DNA of 64,000 nucleotides from Entrophospora sp. SA101 (GCA_958430865.1 CAUDNR010002891.1:2152-66151); one strand, 5' to 3'; counted from the first letter of the stretch, positions 1-12,884 are shown. Numbers and translations are program-made. The notes: generated by a model not told the origin, from the letters alone.

Positions 1-74
1 TTTCACACAAACTAATACAGTAGTTGTTTCACAATGTTCATTTAAAAATTTCCAATTTTTTTTGTAACACACTG
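1..74 (-). mobile_element. Tc1/mariner-like MITE, terminal fragment
   Basis: The window opens inside a copy of the element that is complete at 56109-56840. The motif GTTGTTTCACAATG and a terminal repeat ending in AACACACTG at position 74, followed by TA, match the end of that element near 56109. The copy is diverged and cut by the window edge. Confidence 0.6.
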
Positions 75-154
75 TATTTTTATTTTTATTTTCAAAATTC
101 ATGTATTAATATTCATGCCACCAATCTATTTATTTATAGGAAATTTCAGATATA

Positions 155-340
155 CAGTGTGTTTCAAAAAAAACCAGAAAATTATTGTGCTGGAAAATTT
201 TTGTAACTTTTGCTAAAAAAACAATCCAACTTGTTTCAAATAAAATTTAAACAAAGATTTGCTTTTAAAGTTATTTTAAATCATTTTCTAACTGAATCTG
301 ATGTTTAGTTTTTGAGTAATTAGCTTTTAAAATGTGCAAT
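155..340 (+). mobile_element. Tc1/mariner-like MITE, truncated copy
   Basis: It starts after TATA with CAGTGTGTTTCAAAAAAAAC and follows the left end of the copies at 41096 and (inverted) 56840 for about 185 bases, with a few substitutions. It stops abruptly at position 340, where the 533-base inverted-repeat arm begins, so the rearrangement breakpoint lies inside this element. Confidence 0.7.
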
Positions 341-873
341 GACCACCAATAGACCATCAATGGACTGCACATTTGCCAACCCTGCCATGATATCATCACA
401 CAGAACACTGTTTATATTTTAATTGAGACTTTAACTTGAAGAATTCCTAATTCTTTATAGACGGTTTTCTCTCATAAACCTAGACATCAATAACAGCCTC
501 TTTCCCATTATACAAATTCTCTAATAATTGACCTTTCCGAAGTTAAAACCAAAAATTTGCTATCTAATTTAATATTCCTACTTCTCATGATCAACTTGAT
601 TAATGTTACGAGTCAAACTCTTTATTTAAATATACAATCTTGACTCGGAGATGTTAACAAGAAAATTACTACCGTTATACTAGGAACTTGGTAACAAAAG
701 TTTTTCACACAGTCAGCTCTTGTCAACGAAAATACATTATTGTTTAATAAATTTTCATTTTTAATCCTTACCTTAAATTAGTATTTTTTGAAAAAATGTT
801 TAACAACAAACGAAGTATTGATGACAGAGTTAAAGAACATGACGTGAAGTTGAAGATTCAGCAATAGACGAAG
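341..873 (+). repeat. Left arm of 533-base inverted repeat around the S2P gene
   Basis: This arm is the reverse complement of 3449-3981. The sum of paired coordinates is 4322 at both ends, so there is no net indel, and the stretches compared by eye are identical. The outer end begins inside a hAT MITE whose full copy is at 3938-4089. The inner end includes the last 16 coding bases of the site-2 protease gene. It also carries a 23-codon ORF (796-867, plus) that runs convergently into the protease stop codon. Confidence 0.9.
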
Positions 874-3176
874 CCCGTTATAGTATAAACAATTAGATTT
901 TCTATTCTTAAAAGCTTTCTTTTAGAATCAGTTGATGTGCTAGTTATATAGAAACTTAAATCATCTCTATCATCGTTATCTTTATTTATGTTAAACAGCC
1001 AATATAGTATTGCTGTCAGCGCATAATGTCCATCTAATTGGATTGCTGGTAATATGTTTAGTACACAGAGTGCCAGTGAAAATGACACTGTATATCTATT
1101 TGAGTTATTTATTTTATCAAATTTTTAATTAGAGATTGTTTGGTTTAATTAATTAGAATATTGGTAAATTAATTACCTCATGATCAATTCTGTTGACATT
1201 GGTATCCATAAAGGCACCCATGACCATCTAGATTGAAGAATACCAACTTGTACTATTATCATTATCATTATCACAGTAATTATAATAATAGTTAATTGAT
1301 ACATAAATATAATGTAAATAAATACAACTCAATGTATATATAAACAACAAAAGAAATTAATTACCAATTTCCCATACAACTTGTAAATCACCCATGTATA
1401 ATAAAACGTTTTCTTGATCGTTATTTTGATTAATCCAAGGCGAGTCTCTATAATATATTCTTAAAGGTCTAGGGAATCCAGCAGGCATATATGGTAGCAC
1501 ACATAATGGTGAATTAGATATTGTTGAACAATCAGAAGCTTTTGTACAACGTTGTTCATTAATATTGACAAGAATTGGTCTTGTTGGTAGACAAACAAGC
1601 TTCTATCAAAAAAAAATATTATAAATATAATTAATCTCACACACACACACACACACACACATATATCGTATAGATAGATACCAAAGGATGTAGATCTTTT
1701 TTTTTGAAACATGAGATAGAATCATTTTTCGAATTTCCATAAGGATGTTCAAATGAGATTTCACAACAATCTAAAGAATTTGTTACGTCTTTTTCTGAAG
1801 CACAGAATCCATTATTATTGATTTCTATTTTATCATTATTTAACAAGTAGTTTGTCCAACTTTCCAATGATGGATAATTTAAATCGTAGTCATCTAACTT
1901 TGTTATTAAACTTGAAGGCATTAAAAAATTATGTAAAGGTGTGTCCTAAATTAAAGAAAAGTGCATGAAATAAGTCTATATTTCTTTTTATACAAGATAA
2001 GTTACAAACACGCACACTCATATATAATAATGAAAAATACTTTTTCAACTTCGACCACATTCACACCAATTCCATCCACAGACTTCCATGCAGTAGCACT
2101 TGAAAGTATTTTTATAACGCCAATATTCAACAATAAAGTCCCTAACAGAAATATAATTGCATTATGCCATACTCCAGCACAAATTATTCGAAGTTGTCTT
2201 ATAGGCGATAATGTTTTTATCGTTCTTAAAGGAAGATTTACAAATGCTCCAGGGTATAATACATATAAAAATATCCCAGTTGATTTTATATGCAATGATT
2301 CACTAATGATAAATCCAATATATATATATAATTGACACAAAATAGTTACACCAACGAATACTAATGATAATAATAATAACTACTTACTTTATTGCAGAAA
2401 TTGCATGACCAGCCTCATGAATCATTCCACAAACTAAAAGTGCTATGAGATAATAAGCAAGATGTGAAATTGGTAAAGTGATACCAGGGATCTATTTGTT
2501 TGAAAAATAAAAATAAATATATATAAATCATCACTTGAATGCTAATTTCCAAGTGTGCGAGTGATATGATTACATACTACGGGTGTAAATACTTGGTGAT
2601 CTTTTTTTTCCAATAAATTATTATTATTATAATCTTCTAAACCTCTTTTTCTCAATCTTATATTTGATCCATCTGTCGTTGAAGAATTTACAAATAGTTT
2701 TGTTGACGTTGAAGATATATCAGTGTCCAACACAACATTTGAAAACAACTCTATTAAAAGTTTCCAGCTGGCAACCATTATTACACCAACACCAATTATC
2801 ATAACGCATATTCCAACAAATGCACCAATATTAAACCATATTCTCCAAAATCTAGGTGTTTTTTTTGCTATTGATGTAAAAACGGGATTTAAGATCGTTG
2901 TGGTTAGTCTTATACTAAATGGTTTTGAATGTATAACAGTGTAATTTTTTTGTGAACGAAATCTTGGTAGTGGAGTGCTGTGGGCGGCTGATCTAACCGA
3001 GTTCGCTAATGGTTGCTACCAACAAATAATGCATTTATATTTATTAAAAAAAAAATATCAATAGTAGTAATTTTTGCGTCGAGTGTAGATACCTTTAATT
3101 TTTGTTGCAGAAAATAAGTTATAAGATGAAGAATAAACCAAAAACTTAAGAAAGTTATTGTTAATGATATCATCAT
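858..3176 (-). CDS. MBTPS2: Site-2 protease, membrane-bound zinc metalloprotease
   Basis: Intramembrane metalloprotease that in other eukaryotes cleaves membrane-bound transcription factors (SREBP, ATF6) in the Golgi. Eight exons: 3176-3093, 3015-2578, 2491-2388, 2302-2041, 1945-1682, 1602-1365, 1252-1177, 1095-858; 567 residues against about 519 in human. All introns are GT-AG and phases agree. The zinc motif HEAGH is at residues 199-203 in a hydrophobic segment. The block YPGAFV...SPIRQLRI.CAG.WHN is conserved, and the third zinc ligand lies in LPAIQLDG (Asp510). A first membrane segment fills residues 1-24. Intron 5 carries a CA microsatellite near 1637-1662. The gene appears intact although its last 16 bases lie in the inverted-repeat arm. 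Confidence 0.93.
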
Positions 3177-3360
3177 TTATCTAATTTATCTATTTATGAA
3201 ATAATGAGTCTAAATTTGTACCCCAATTTCAAGTAGGTGATATCAATTTCTTCTTTACCATCACTAATTTTTCTTTGAATAATATTATTAATGAACTTTC
3301 AAAATAATTTATTTGTTAACAATTTATCCCTTCATAAAATTTTTACTTTTAATGAGGCGA

Positions 3361-3470
3361 CAACAAATTTATAATTGTTCTTCTTTTTCTTCTTCCTTAC
3401 AAATTGTTATTAATACCACTATGATTGAATCCTCATATATATCTTCTTCTTCGTCTATTGCTGAATCTTC
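3361..3470 (-). other. Short acidic reading frame upstream of S2P
   Basis: On the minus strand the sequence reads VEDSAIDEEEDIYEDSIIV and on to EEEKEEQL then a stop, with no start codon in frame. It straddles the inner end of the right inverted-repeat arm (3449). It may be the tail of a lost gene or 5' leader of the protease gene; function unknown. Confidence 0.25.
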
Positions 3471-3981
3471 AACTTCACGTCATGTTCTTTAACTCTGTCA
3501 TCAATACTTCGTTTGTTGTTAAACATTTTTTCAAAAAATACTAATTTAAGGTAAGGATTAAAAATGAAAATTTATTAAACAATAATGTATTTTCGTTGAC
3601 AAGAGCTGACTGTGTGAAAAACTTTTGTTACCAAGTTCCTAGTATAACGGTAGTAATTTTCTTGTTAACATCTCCGAGTCAAGATTGTATATTTAAATAA
3701 AGAGTTTGACTCGTAACATTAATCAAGTTGATCATGAGAAGTAGGAATATTAAATTAGATAGCAAATTTTTGGTTTTAACTTCGGAAAGGTCAATTATTA
3801 GAGAATTTGTATAATGGGAAAGAGGCTGTTATTGATGTCTAGGTTTATGAGAGAAAACCGTCTATAAAGAATTAGGAATTCTTCAAGTTAAAGTCTCAAT
3901 TAAAATATAAACAGTGTTCTGTGTGATGATATCATGGCAGGGTTGGCAAATGTGCAGTCCATTGATGGTCTATTGGTGGTC
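3449..3981 (-). repeat. Right arm of 533-base inverted repeat
   Basis: Reverse complement of 341-873. It lies 272 bases upstream of the S2P start codon, so the promoter side of the gene carries an inverted copy of its own 3' flank. Its outer end (3981) is inside the hAT MITE 3938-4089, which is complete only on this side. Confidence 0.9.
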
Positions 3982-4089
3982 CATTGGGTCCATTGGGTCC
4001 ATTAGTGTAATGCTTTAACCATATTTAGTATTTTATTAATGGCAATGGACCAATCTGTTCTCAATGGACCAGTCAATTTGCCAACCCTG
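3938..4089. mobile_element. hAT-type MITE with 8-base target duplication
   Basis: Terminal inverted repeats CAGGGTTGGCAAAT and ATTTGCCAACCCTG bound a 152-base element rich in GGTCCATTG repeats. The flanks are TATCATGG on both sides, a perfect 8-base target duplication typical of the hAT superfamily. No coding sequence. Its first 44 bases are also in the left arm (341-384). Confidence 0.88.
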
Positions 4090-4231
4090 TATCATGGATA
4101 AAACCATCATTGATCTTTGTTGATTTTATAAAAACATACAATTTAGGAATCTAATGAATAGAATTCTTATAACCTTGTGGGTGTTCACACAGCATTTTTA
4201 CTTTTTTTTTTTTTGAAATTCCACATAAAAG

Positions 4232-4364
4232 TAGTGATGCTAGCCAGTTAATGATCTTCGTGCATATTTTCTAAATTTGGTAATATATTTCTGCGTTACT
4301 TTCTTGTTATAGAAATCAAATTACCAATTTAGGTAGTAAACGGCTTAGCCGGCTAACATCACTA
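4232..4364. mobile_element. hAT-type MITE (133 bases)
   Basis: Ends TAGTGATGCTAGCC and GGCTAACATCACTA form imperfect terminal inverted repeats. The flanking CATAAAAG is duplicated exactly on each side (4224-4231, 4365-4372). No coding capacity. Confidence 0.85.
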
Positions 4365-4697
4365 CATAAAAGTTGGATTTTAACTTTTATTTCTAAATAA
4401 CTTGTTAATCAAAACTCTTAAGCATGTGATCCACTTTTACATTTATAACAACTAAAAGAATTACTAATGCAGACATTACTGGTAGTATTGGGATTATTGG
4501 CTGGAAGATGGTATTATTGTAATGAACGACTGGCTTGAATCTAAACATTTTAGGATAAAGCAACATAAAATCAAAACACAATAATGACATAATATAGAAG
4601 TGAGTGTTGTAATAATATCTGAACAGTGAACATAATGAAATCAAACGAAACAAAAAATTTACCAGACTTGCATACAGATGGAAAAATGAGGATTGCC

Positions 4698-5300
4698 TAG
4701 AGATGGGCAGATCAGTACTATACATATAGTGCATATAGTTCTAGAAAAATATAGTAGTAAATGTAAATCAATTCCTGTTTAGGTTATTGCCAAATAATAC
4801 TCTTCTCATGATATATATATTTTAAACTTGCCTGCAATTTGGCAACATTTTAATATTAACTTTCTAGTTCAATATCTAGATGTGAAAAACATTTATGTCT
4901 TTGTCCAAATGCCACAATTCAAATTAAAAGAAATTATTTTGGAGAACATTTTAATACTTCAAATACTAGTAGTGTACAACATAATTGAAATTTCATCAAA
5001 AAAGCTGATGAAAATTTTATTGAAGAATCAAATAAAAATGAAAGCAGTTTTGATTTTTATGATATTTAATTCATTCAATATAATTAATGATTCATAAATA
5101 AAACCTAAAAAAGTGTAGGTTGAATAAATTAAAGATTTATGCTTATCGTAATAGCCAAATTATTTTTTTTTCTTATTATTTGAAAATCACCCAATCAAAT
5201 TTCAACACTACTATACGTACTATACGCACTATATGCACTATATGTAAAGTATTGTAAAGTATCATCTAGTGTTCAACTATATGCCATTTGCCCATCTCTA
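4698..5300. mobile_element. Non-autonomous hAT element (603 bases)
   Basis: Starts TAGAGATGGGCAGAT and ends ATTTGCCCATCTCTA. GGATTGCC is repeated perfectly on both sides (4690-4697, 5301-5308). Subterminal direct repeats such as ACTATATGCACTATATG are present near the right end. It holds only short ORFs and no transposase, so it would depend on a transposase in trans. Confidence 0.88.
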
Positions 5301-5308
5301 GGATTGCC

Positions 5309-6245
5309 CTGGAATAGAATAAACTTATGGAAAAAGGCATTGAAGAAGTGTCAATACTGCTAGATAGATTTTCCTTGGTTGTACCTATATTATATAATAA
5401 TAAGATCATGTTACAGAAAGTGTTGGCCATATATACCTCTGGTATTAGCTTGGACTTTGCCAGAATTATTAAGAGAGAATAATTGTGGTTTACAATCCCC
5501 CAAAAAGGTTTAAATTAAAGACCAATTTGAAAATAATATTAAAGATGAGAGAATAGAAGTAGAGAATTCGACACTACTCAAATTCATCATGTTCATTCTC
5601 AGTGGCAACTCCTTGGTTACCAATTATCCTAGCATACCCACTGATTCAATCAGATATTCCTATAGGAACAAATATCTTACAGTACTGTCTCCACATGGAC
5701 AATCATATTGCATTATCATTCAGCATTAAAGGAGAAAATGATGCATATGTTCGTTGGCTTATTCATGCACTATTTTGACTTTTTTAGTAATTCAAGACCA
5801 TTATGAGTAATAGTCATAAAATTTGTAATTCGTTCTTGTATATTTTATTAATAAAATTAATTTTATCTAAACACCTTTTAACCATGTAATCAAGCAGACC
5901 TGATACTAAGTGGCAAGATTGTCCATAATATCCAAAATATTGATTTGGAATGTCTCTATAAATGCATCAAATAGCATTAAAAATTGTGGGTACAGATTGC
6001 TCATACAGAGAGTGTCTCAGAAGAATTTGTCTGGTGCAGAAGGAGACTTTGGAAAGAGCCACTCAATTATGTTAGGAATAGTGGAACATGGCATTCTGAA
6101 ATACCTTTAGGCCTGGAGAATTTATGGTTGGCTATCCTTTTTTAAAGAAACAAAATATTTATTATTTCACTTTGATAAAGAAAGCTAGCTAGCAATTAAA
6201 TAAATAAAATTATTATTGTTGTTGTATAAATCAATCAATTAATTA
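5309..6245. other. Decayed sequence, host of the hAT insertion
   Basis: Coding-like patches appear, for example around 5590-5780 plus (SVATPWLPIILAYPLIQSD) and 5910-6110 plus, but frames break often and no domain can be named. The composition suggests an old retroelement or transposase relic. Nothing else recognised before the M26/27 gene. Confidence 0.25.
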
Positions 6246-7363
6246 TTAATCTTTTGATTTTTCGTTAGTAAAAATCTTTTTAATATCATTTATAGAAGAA
6301 TCTAATTTTTTCTTAGTTTCTTCTGTTGTAGAAGAAATTGAATTATGAATTTTTATAACTTCAGGATAACCTTTTTCATATTCTTGAAGTTTTGATGCAA
6401 TGTTTCTTGAGGTTTTTGGTAAAAAATAATATGATGATGAGACAGTAAATAACAATGGACTAATTATTCTAACCAAAATATTACCTTTAATATATTATTT
6501 AAAAATAAGATTATTATTATCTTTGATTTTGTTAGAATATTTAAAATTTCAATTGAAAATATTAAACTTACTGTTTCTTGCTACAATTGTACCAGCTAAA
6601 CCTGCAACTGCAATGTATAAAACATTTGGCATTAATTTCTCATCAGGAGAGATTACTTCTTTCAATAATTCTGATATTATTGGTAGCAACAATATTATTA
6701 TTAACAAATATATAGATATTATCATAATATATTTCTATTAATACAAATGATACTATTCATACTTTCTGCATGTTTTTCTTTCTCTATCCATTTATCCGTA
6801 ATATTATTTATCTTTTTCTATTCATAGAAGAAATATATATTAATAAACACTTTGAGAAAAATATTTAATGATTTAATTAATGGATTTAAAAATAGCAAAA
6901 CTATTATTAATATTTACTTCCAATTCTTTAGAAGATTTTATTATTTTAATCCTTGTATCTCTAATGCTCTCTTCTAATTTAGTTGATGTTTCCACCAAAA
7001 CTATTTCTGGTTCCTCATCATCATAAATTTTTAACTAAATTAAAAATATATACAAACATATACATATATAAAGTTTTTATTAACTTTACTATTTTTTCAT
7101 CAAAAAAAAAAATACAAAGGATTAATATTAATTAAATAGTTTTTACTTTTTTAGGATTTTGTTCTTCTGCATAAACTGAAGCATTTGAAAACATTAAAGT
7201 TGTTACTCCAGCCGCTCCAATAGTTCCGGTGACAAAAGAATTCTTATTGAAAAATTAATTTTAACATTCAAAATAATCTAATAATTTTTAAGAATTTAAT
7301 TCATTCTAAAATTACCTTCTGTACACGTTTAAACACGCCAAAAACTCTTGGTAATCTATTCAT
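6246..7363 (-). CDS. MICOS complex subunit Mic26/Mic27 (apolipoprotein O family)
   Basis: Subunit of the mitochondrial contact site and cristae organising system in the inner membrane. Six exons: 7363-7316, 7242-7147, 7034-6918, 6817-6763, 6670-6572, 6484-6246; 217 residues, normal for the family. Recognisable features are the N-terminal basic leader (MNRLPRVFGVFKR), the stretch SPDEKLMPNVLYIAVAGLAG forming a membrane helix ending in TIVARN, and RIISPLLFTV...YYFLPKTS forming the second helix, then a charged C-terminus. All splice phases close. Exon 4 (55 bases) is the least certain. Divergent with ZW10. Paralogue (Mic26 or Mic27) not resolved. Confidence 0.83.
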
Positions 7364-7472
7364 TATGAAAAAAAAGAATTGATGTTTTTTTCCAACAAAA
7401 AATAGTTTTTTTTAATCAGCAGCTGTCACATGATTAATTTTACCTTTTTTCCCCCAAAAAAAACTTTTAAAA
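7364..7472. promoter_or_regulatory. Shared divergent promoter, Mic26/27 and ZW10
   Basis: Only 109 bases separate the two divergent start codons. The interval holds long T and A runs and a CAGCTGTCACATGA stretch with two E-box-like CANNTG sites. No clear TATA box is placed correctly for either gene. Inference from spacing only. Confidence 0.4.
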
Positions 7473-10400
7473 ATGCCTCCGTTACCAGTAAATGTTACAA
7501 CACTTCCAACAGTTTTCATAAATGCTATACTTGAAAACGAGCAAAAAATAAACAATGATCCAAATTCTTTAATAACAAAAAACAATGATCAAGATCAAGA
7601 TCTGCTGAATTCGTTTAATGCTGATCGAGAAAAAATATTTGCGTGTATACAACGAATTGAAGATAAAATAAAAAGTTTGAAGGTTTTTTAAATTGTTACT
7701 ATAATATTTGTACCTTTTTTCTTTTTCAATAAAAAAAAATTTATTTTGGATTTTGATAATTAAATAATTGATTGCACAAACTTTTTTTTAACAAAATATA
7801 GAAAGATGTTTTAAAGACAATTCTTATTCGTAAAGACAAATTTGCAAAGTTATATAATAATTCTATAACTTTTAGAGATAGAATTGATAATCTATTCTTG
7901 GAAGTTGATGAAGTTCATAAAAAAATTCATTCATCTGAGGTATTCTACAAAAATCATATCAACTGGATCTTATCTAAATAAAAAAATTGATCTTAATATG
8001 TTCAACAATTATAATTAAATTTAGAATGGCTTGAAACCAAAATTATTGATGGCACTTCATCAACTTCACACAATAACTCAAGAACTTCAAAATACTGCAT
8101 CACTAGTGGATGTGTTAAATTATTTAAACGAGGTGAAGATATATATAATTTTAAGAAACTTGATGATTATTGTTAAGTTTTAATTTCTATTGATAATATT
8201 TTATAAAGATACAAATATTAATGAACAAAGTTCAAGAATATATGAAACAAGGTAGGATTGAAGAGGCAGCTGGTAGCATCAATGAGATGGTATGTTTAAT
8301 TACTTAAATAATTAAATGACTGGTTATTAACTAGACGGGATATTTTTTGGTAAAGGCTTATTATTGACCTCAAATACTTTATTTTTAGGATAGATTATTA
8401 GAATCTCCGCCAATAAAAACAGAAAGACAAGTTTATATTTTTGATAAATTAAAGGTCTGTAAAAATAGATATTTTATATTTTAGGTAAATTATATTTATT
8501 AAAATGGAAATAGTGACTTTGATTTAAATTATCCAAGTTATATAAAATATATACAATATTGATTTTTAGTGTATTATAATGTTTGAATTGATATTTAAGA
8601 TTAAGGAATGTTTACTTAAAAAATCAATTTTTTTATTATAAAATACACATGTGCGCACGATGTTTATTAAAACAGACGCAGTCATCTATTATGAAGGAGA
8701 CGTTGGATCAAAATCTTGATGATTTTTTAAATCATGCAATTTCTTTTAAAAAATATGAGGATAAAGAAGAGATTGTTCTCACAGTTTTATCTTCCATAGA
8801 AAGTAGGTTACGAGATTTATTATTTAATAATTATTCACATCTATATTCGTATTTATACTTATGTTTATGTGTAACCTCACAACAGATGAAAATTTTACTA
8901 TTCTTTTGACATCAATATTTGTTTCATTAACTGAGATTGATTCGATCAACATGCAACTATCAAGATTAAAAAAAAATGTCATGAAATATCTGATTAGCCC
9001 TTTAATGAAAAATAAAGATTCTTGGAAAGTATCAACAAAAATTGAAGATGATGATACAACCGCTAAATTAATAATTGGTCCTAATGTCGATAATTTTGAT
9101 TATGATAAGGACTCTTCTAATAATAATGATGATGGTAGTGGTGATGACGAAGGTAAAAAAAATCAATCAAATATTTAATAATTTATTTATGCATAAATTT
9201 AAAGATACGAATTTGATAATTTTTTTGTTTTATTATAGATAAAATCTTTATACTTTTAATTAGCATATTTAAATTCATCTATACATTTATATTTGGTGGA
9301 TTGGATCCAATGTCAAAACGAACCACCATATTACCTGTTGCAAATGGATACGCATCAACATTTGGAAAATTTATTTCACATGATTTACGTGACGTTGTTA
9401 TCAATGAATATCTTTCTAATGTCATACCAACCGAAACATCCGAATTTAAAAGATTTGAAAAAGTGGCCAGCTCAGTAAAAGAATTTCAGAATGAAATGCG
9501 TAAAATGGGATTCATGCGTCAACTTCATAGTAATTCAGATGAGGAGGATGAGGATGAGAGAACACTAGGTGCTTATGTTGCTAAAGTTGACATACATTTT
9601 ACTGTTAAAAAACGTGACAAGATGTTAGAATCTGGACGGGAGATAATTTTAGATGGCGATTTTGATAGTATAATTGTCGATAATGAAGGAGAAAAGGCAT
9701 TAGGATTAGAAGATAAAGAAGATAAAGAAGATATAGTTGATAAAAACGAAACTTTAGACAAAAAACAAACCCCAGCTGATAATCAACAAAAACAAAAGCA
9801 AGACGAAACAATTTTTAATGATGAACCGACTGAAGGATGGGATGTTGATTGGAATGAGACTTGGAATGAAGATGATGCTAATGGTGTTAATAGTGATAAC
9901 TTAGTAAAGGAGCCAGAAAAAATAATTGATCGATATTCCATAACAAAAAAATCTAAATTATTAATTGATCTTACTATAAGCACTTTGAAAGAGGCACAAA
10001 AATTGAATTCAAAAAGGTGCGCGTGTGTTGCTATTATTGTTGTATCGTTATTGTCAACAAATTGTATAATAATAATAATTTATTGATTTATAGTGGAGTT
10101 CGACTCTTTCAAGCTACACTTGATTTATTTGATTTGTATTGTGCTATTATGCCTATATATTATCATGATAAACTTAGTGAGGTGCCTGCATTAACTATGT
10201 TATTTCGCAATGATTGTATATGGTTAGCTGATCAATTGTTGGATATTCAAGAACAATATAACAATAATGAAAAACAGTTTATTCTGGATCCATTAAATAC
10301 TTTTAATGCAACAAAAACTAATATTTTTTATAATAAGATGGTAAATAAACTGTGTGGGTTGGGTAAAGAATGGTATGATCTTCAGTTGGTAAGTGGATAT

Positions 10401-11202
10401 TGTCATTATTTTATTTTTACAAATCCTAATACTAATACTGATGTTATTTTTTTTTCATATAAAAAACATTTAAAAGGATAAGCAAAAATCAGGTTTAAAA
10501 GAGATCTTAGATGAAATGGGCGGATTTGCACAAAGTGCAACCGATGAAAAATTTGAAGCTTGTCAAAGAGGAATGAATCAAGTTGTTCACACTATAAATC
10601 ATTTATCAAAAATCTTGGATGTTAGTTACAAATAATTTGCCAACTTTTATTTTAAAAAATTGTGTGCTAGTAAAGTTTGATTTATTTAATTATTTAATCA
10701 CACATATATTTATTTGTATAGGGTGTGTTACGTCCAATAGAGCTTTATAGTGTTTTAGGAGAATTGATAGATTATGTATTAATGCAAGTTATTGATAATA
10801 TAGAAGATTTATATGACATTTCAGCTGAAGAATCTGAACAATTAAATAAGATATGTGTAATGTTGTATCAATTAGAAAAATTATTTAAATCAACCGAGGT
10901 AAATAAAATATCATTTAAATTATTTAAATCATATACAACACTTTTATATTTGTCAATTAACAATGTTAAAAATTTTTTTTCAGCCATATAAAATAACAAA
11001 CCATGTAGAAAATTGGATAAAATTTAAGCATATAACAGACATCTTAACAATCTCATTAGCAGAAATTATGAAAAGATTCCATAGTGGATATTTGAGAAGT
11101 TTCAGCATTGATGAATTAGAAGGACTTGTATGTGCATTATTCGCTGATAGTACTTTAAGAGAAAATAGTTTATCAGAGATTAGGGAAGGTCATCCTATTT
11201 AA
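7473..11202 (+). CDS. ZW10: ZW10 homologue, vesicle tethering / kinetochore protein
   Basis: ZW10/Dsl1-type tether of the NRZ complex (ER-Golgi traffic) and, in animals, the RZZ kinetochore complex. Twelve exons: 7473-7682, 7802-7939, 8025-8132, 8209-8289, 8389-8454, 8676-8802, 8886-9152, 9239-10016, 10094-10388, 10483-10620, 10722-10898, 10984-11202; 867 residues against 779 in human. The N-terminal half is coiled-coil. Blocks match human ZW10: VKEFQNEMRKMGF...VAKVDIHF, VRLFQATLDLFDLY with NDCIWLADQLL, RPIELYSVLGELIDYVL...DISAEES, and WIKFKHITDILTISL near the C-terminus. An acidic insert (QTPADNQQKQKQDE, DEPTEGWDVDW) lies mid-protein. The exon 1 donor (GTTTTT) and exon 6 acceptor are less sure. 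Confidence 0.88.
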
Positions 11203-12429
11203 TTAATAATTCTAAAAAAAATATAACTTATATAATAATAGTTTTAATCTTAATTTGTATAGCATGGTGGCATTGTTACATATAAACAAACAAACGTTTT
11301 TTTATAAATTTGATTATTAAAAGTTTGTAATTCAGAAACGGATCATCATTCCGAGAGGTGACAATTATTAGCATGCGCGTACCATATATGTTGAAATTCT
11401 TTGTGGAAACTGAATATCTTGCACGTAAAGTAAATGTTATTACCTTTCGGGGGAAGGAAGATCTTCCCATTTCCAAAAATTTCAGAACATATTAAATATT
11501 AATATTATTATGCTGATCATAAGCGCAGGGATGTTAATTTGTTTCGATAGAGCATAACTAAACTAATTTAATGTTTTTAATATCCGCTCGAAGCGCGCTT
11601 CAAACATGCTTTCAATTATACTTTAAAAATTACATCATAAATAGTTTGATTTATTAGCAGAGTATGTTTGAAGCACATGCTCAAGAAAATTCATAGAGTA
11701 ACGGTAAATAAATAAAAATATGAATTGCCAAAATGTAACATTTACTTTATTGTGCATAGAGATGAAAGCAATATGATTGTTGACAGATTTGGAGTGAGTA
11801 AATTTGGCTCTAACTTAGTATGCCTAAGAATATTTATATGGTGCAAGGCAACCTATACTCGTCAAAGTTTACGGACGTTTTAAAATGTAAATTTCGTGCT
11901 ACAAAGAAAAGACGCAGATCAGACCAATCAATTACAACCGATCGCGTCTTTATCATCAATAAAGAAAATTATTAATTATATTGTAAATCAAAATAAAATG
12001 AATACCACTGACTTCAAATTATAAAAATCAAAACAAGAAGTGTAGAAGGTAAGTATGAGCCACGATCATTACAATGAAGAATAGAAAAGGAGAATAATAA
12101 TTGACTTTTTTCTTTTTCCGTTCCCTTTAATACATATTAATATCTAAAAGAAATACTTTTGTTTTTGTATAAAAAATTTGTTGAAACTATAATATATGCA
12201 TGTAATTACAATCACTTGGAAACTTATTTTTGGAAAAATGATTCTGTGTTAATTATAAAACAACACTTGCTATCCTATTTTTGCATTAAAATCAAAGCTA
12301 GGTAGGTAATTGGGTAAGTGATATTTGAAGATAGAAATTGATTTAGAAATGATTTTTTTTATTGAAGTCTTGCATAGCAAAATCTAAAATATCAACGTCA
12401 ATGTTCTTACTTCTTTATAACATATTTAT
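11203..12429. other. Intergenic, no gene seen
   Basis: No coding frame could be supported. Two imperfect inverted pairs are visible: CTTCAAACATGCT with AGTATGTTTGAAG (about 11598-11680), and AAGACGC with GCGTCTT (about 11907-11951). They could be small MITE relics. The rest is AT-rich. Confidence 0.4.
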
Positions 12430-12841
12430 TTACTTATTTAATAAATCCTTCTGGGTGATCTTACAAATTCTAGTCATTAAACTGGCAGGAATGAATCTTC
12501 CATACATTCTAAAGACTATTTTTTTAAAATAAGCATTTTGACGAAATATAGTACCTACACATAAGAGAATAACAGAATATAATGGTAATGTTGTGAAAAG
12601 ATAAGCTAATCGAAATGACCAAGGTCCTTCAATGAAGCTTCCTTTATAGTGAAAGGTTTAGTTAGGTCAATTGTTTATTTAGTTTTTAAACAAATATGTT
12701 TGATATATTTACCATCTATTCCAAATATATCATTGACTATTGGTCTAACAACTCTAACAGTTGTTGAGCCAGTAATTCCAAAAACAATAAATCTTATAAC
12801 CCATTCTTTCCACCAAAGCCATTCCCAACGTCTGAATTCTC

Positions 12842-12884
<43 letters not shown>

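Noticed and set aside
1637..1662. CA repeats and other microsatellites as CRISPR-like arrays
   Set aside because: Simple dinucleotide repeat in an intron; no repeat-spacer structure anywhere in the window.
2002..2340. Plus-strand ORF of 124 codons over 1961-2335
   Set aside because: It is the antisense shadow of S2P exon 4, which carries conserved protease sequence.
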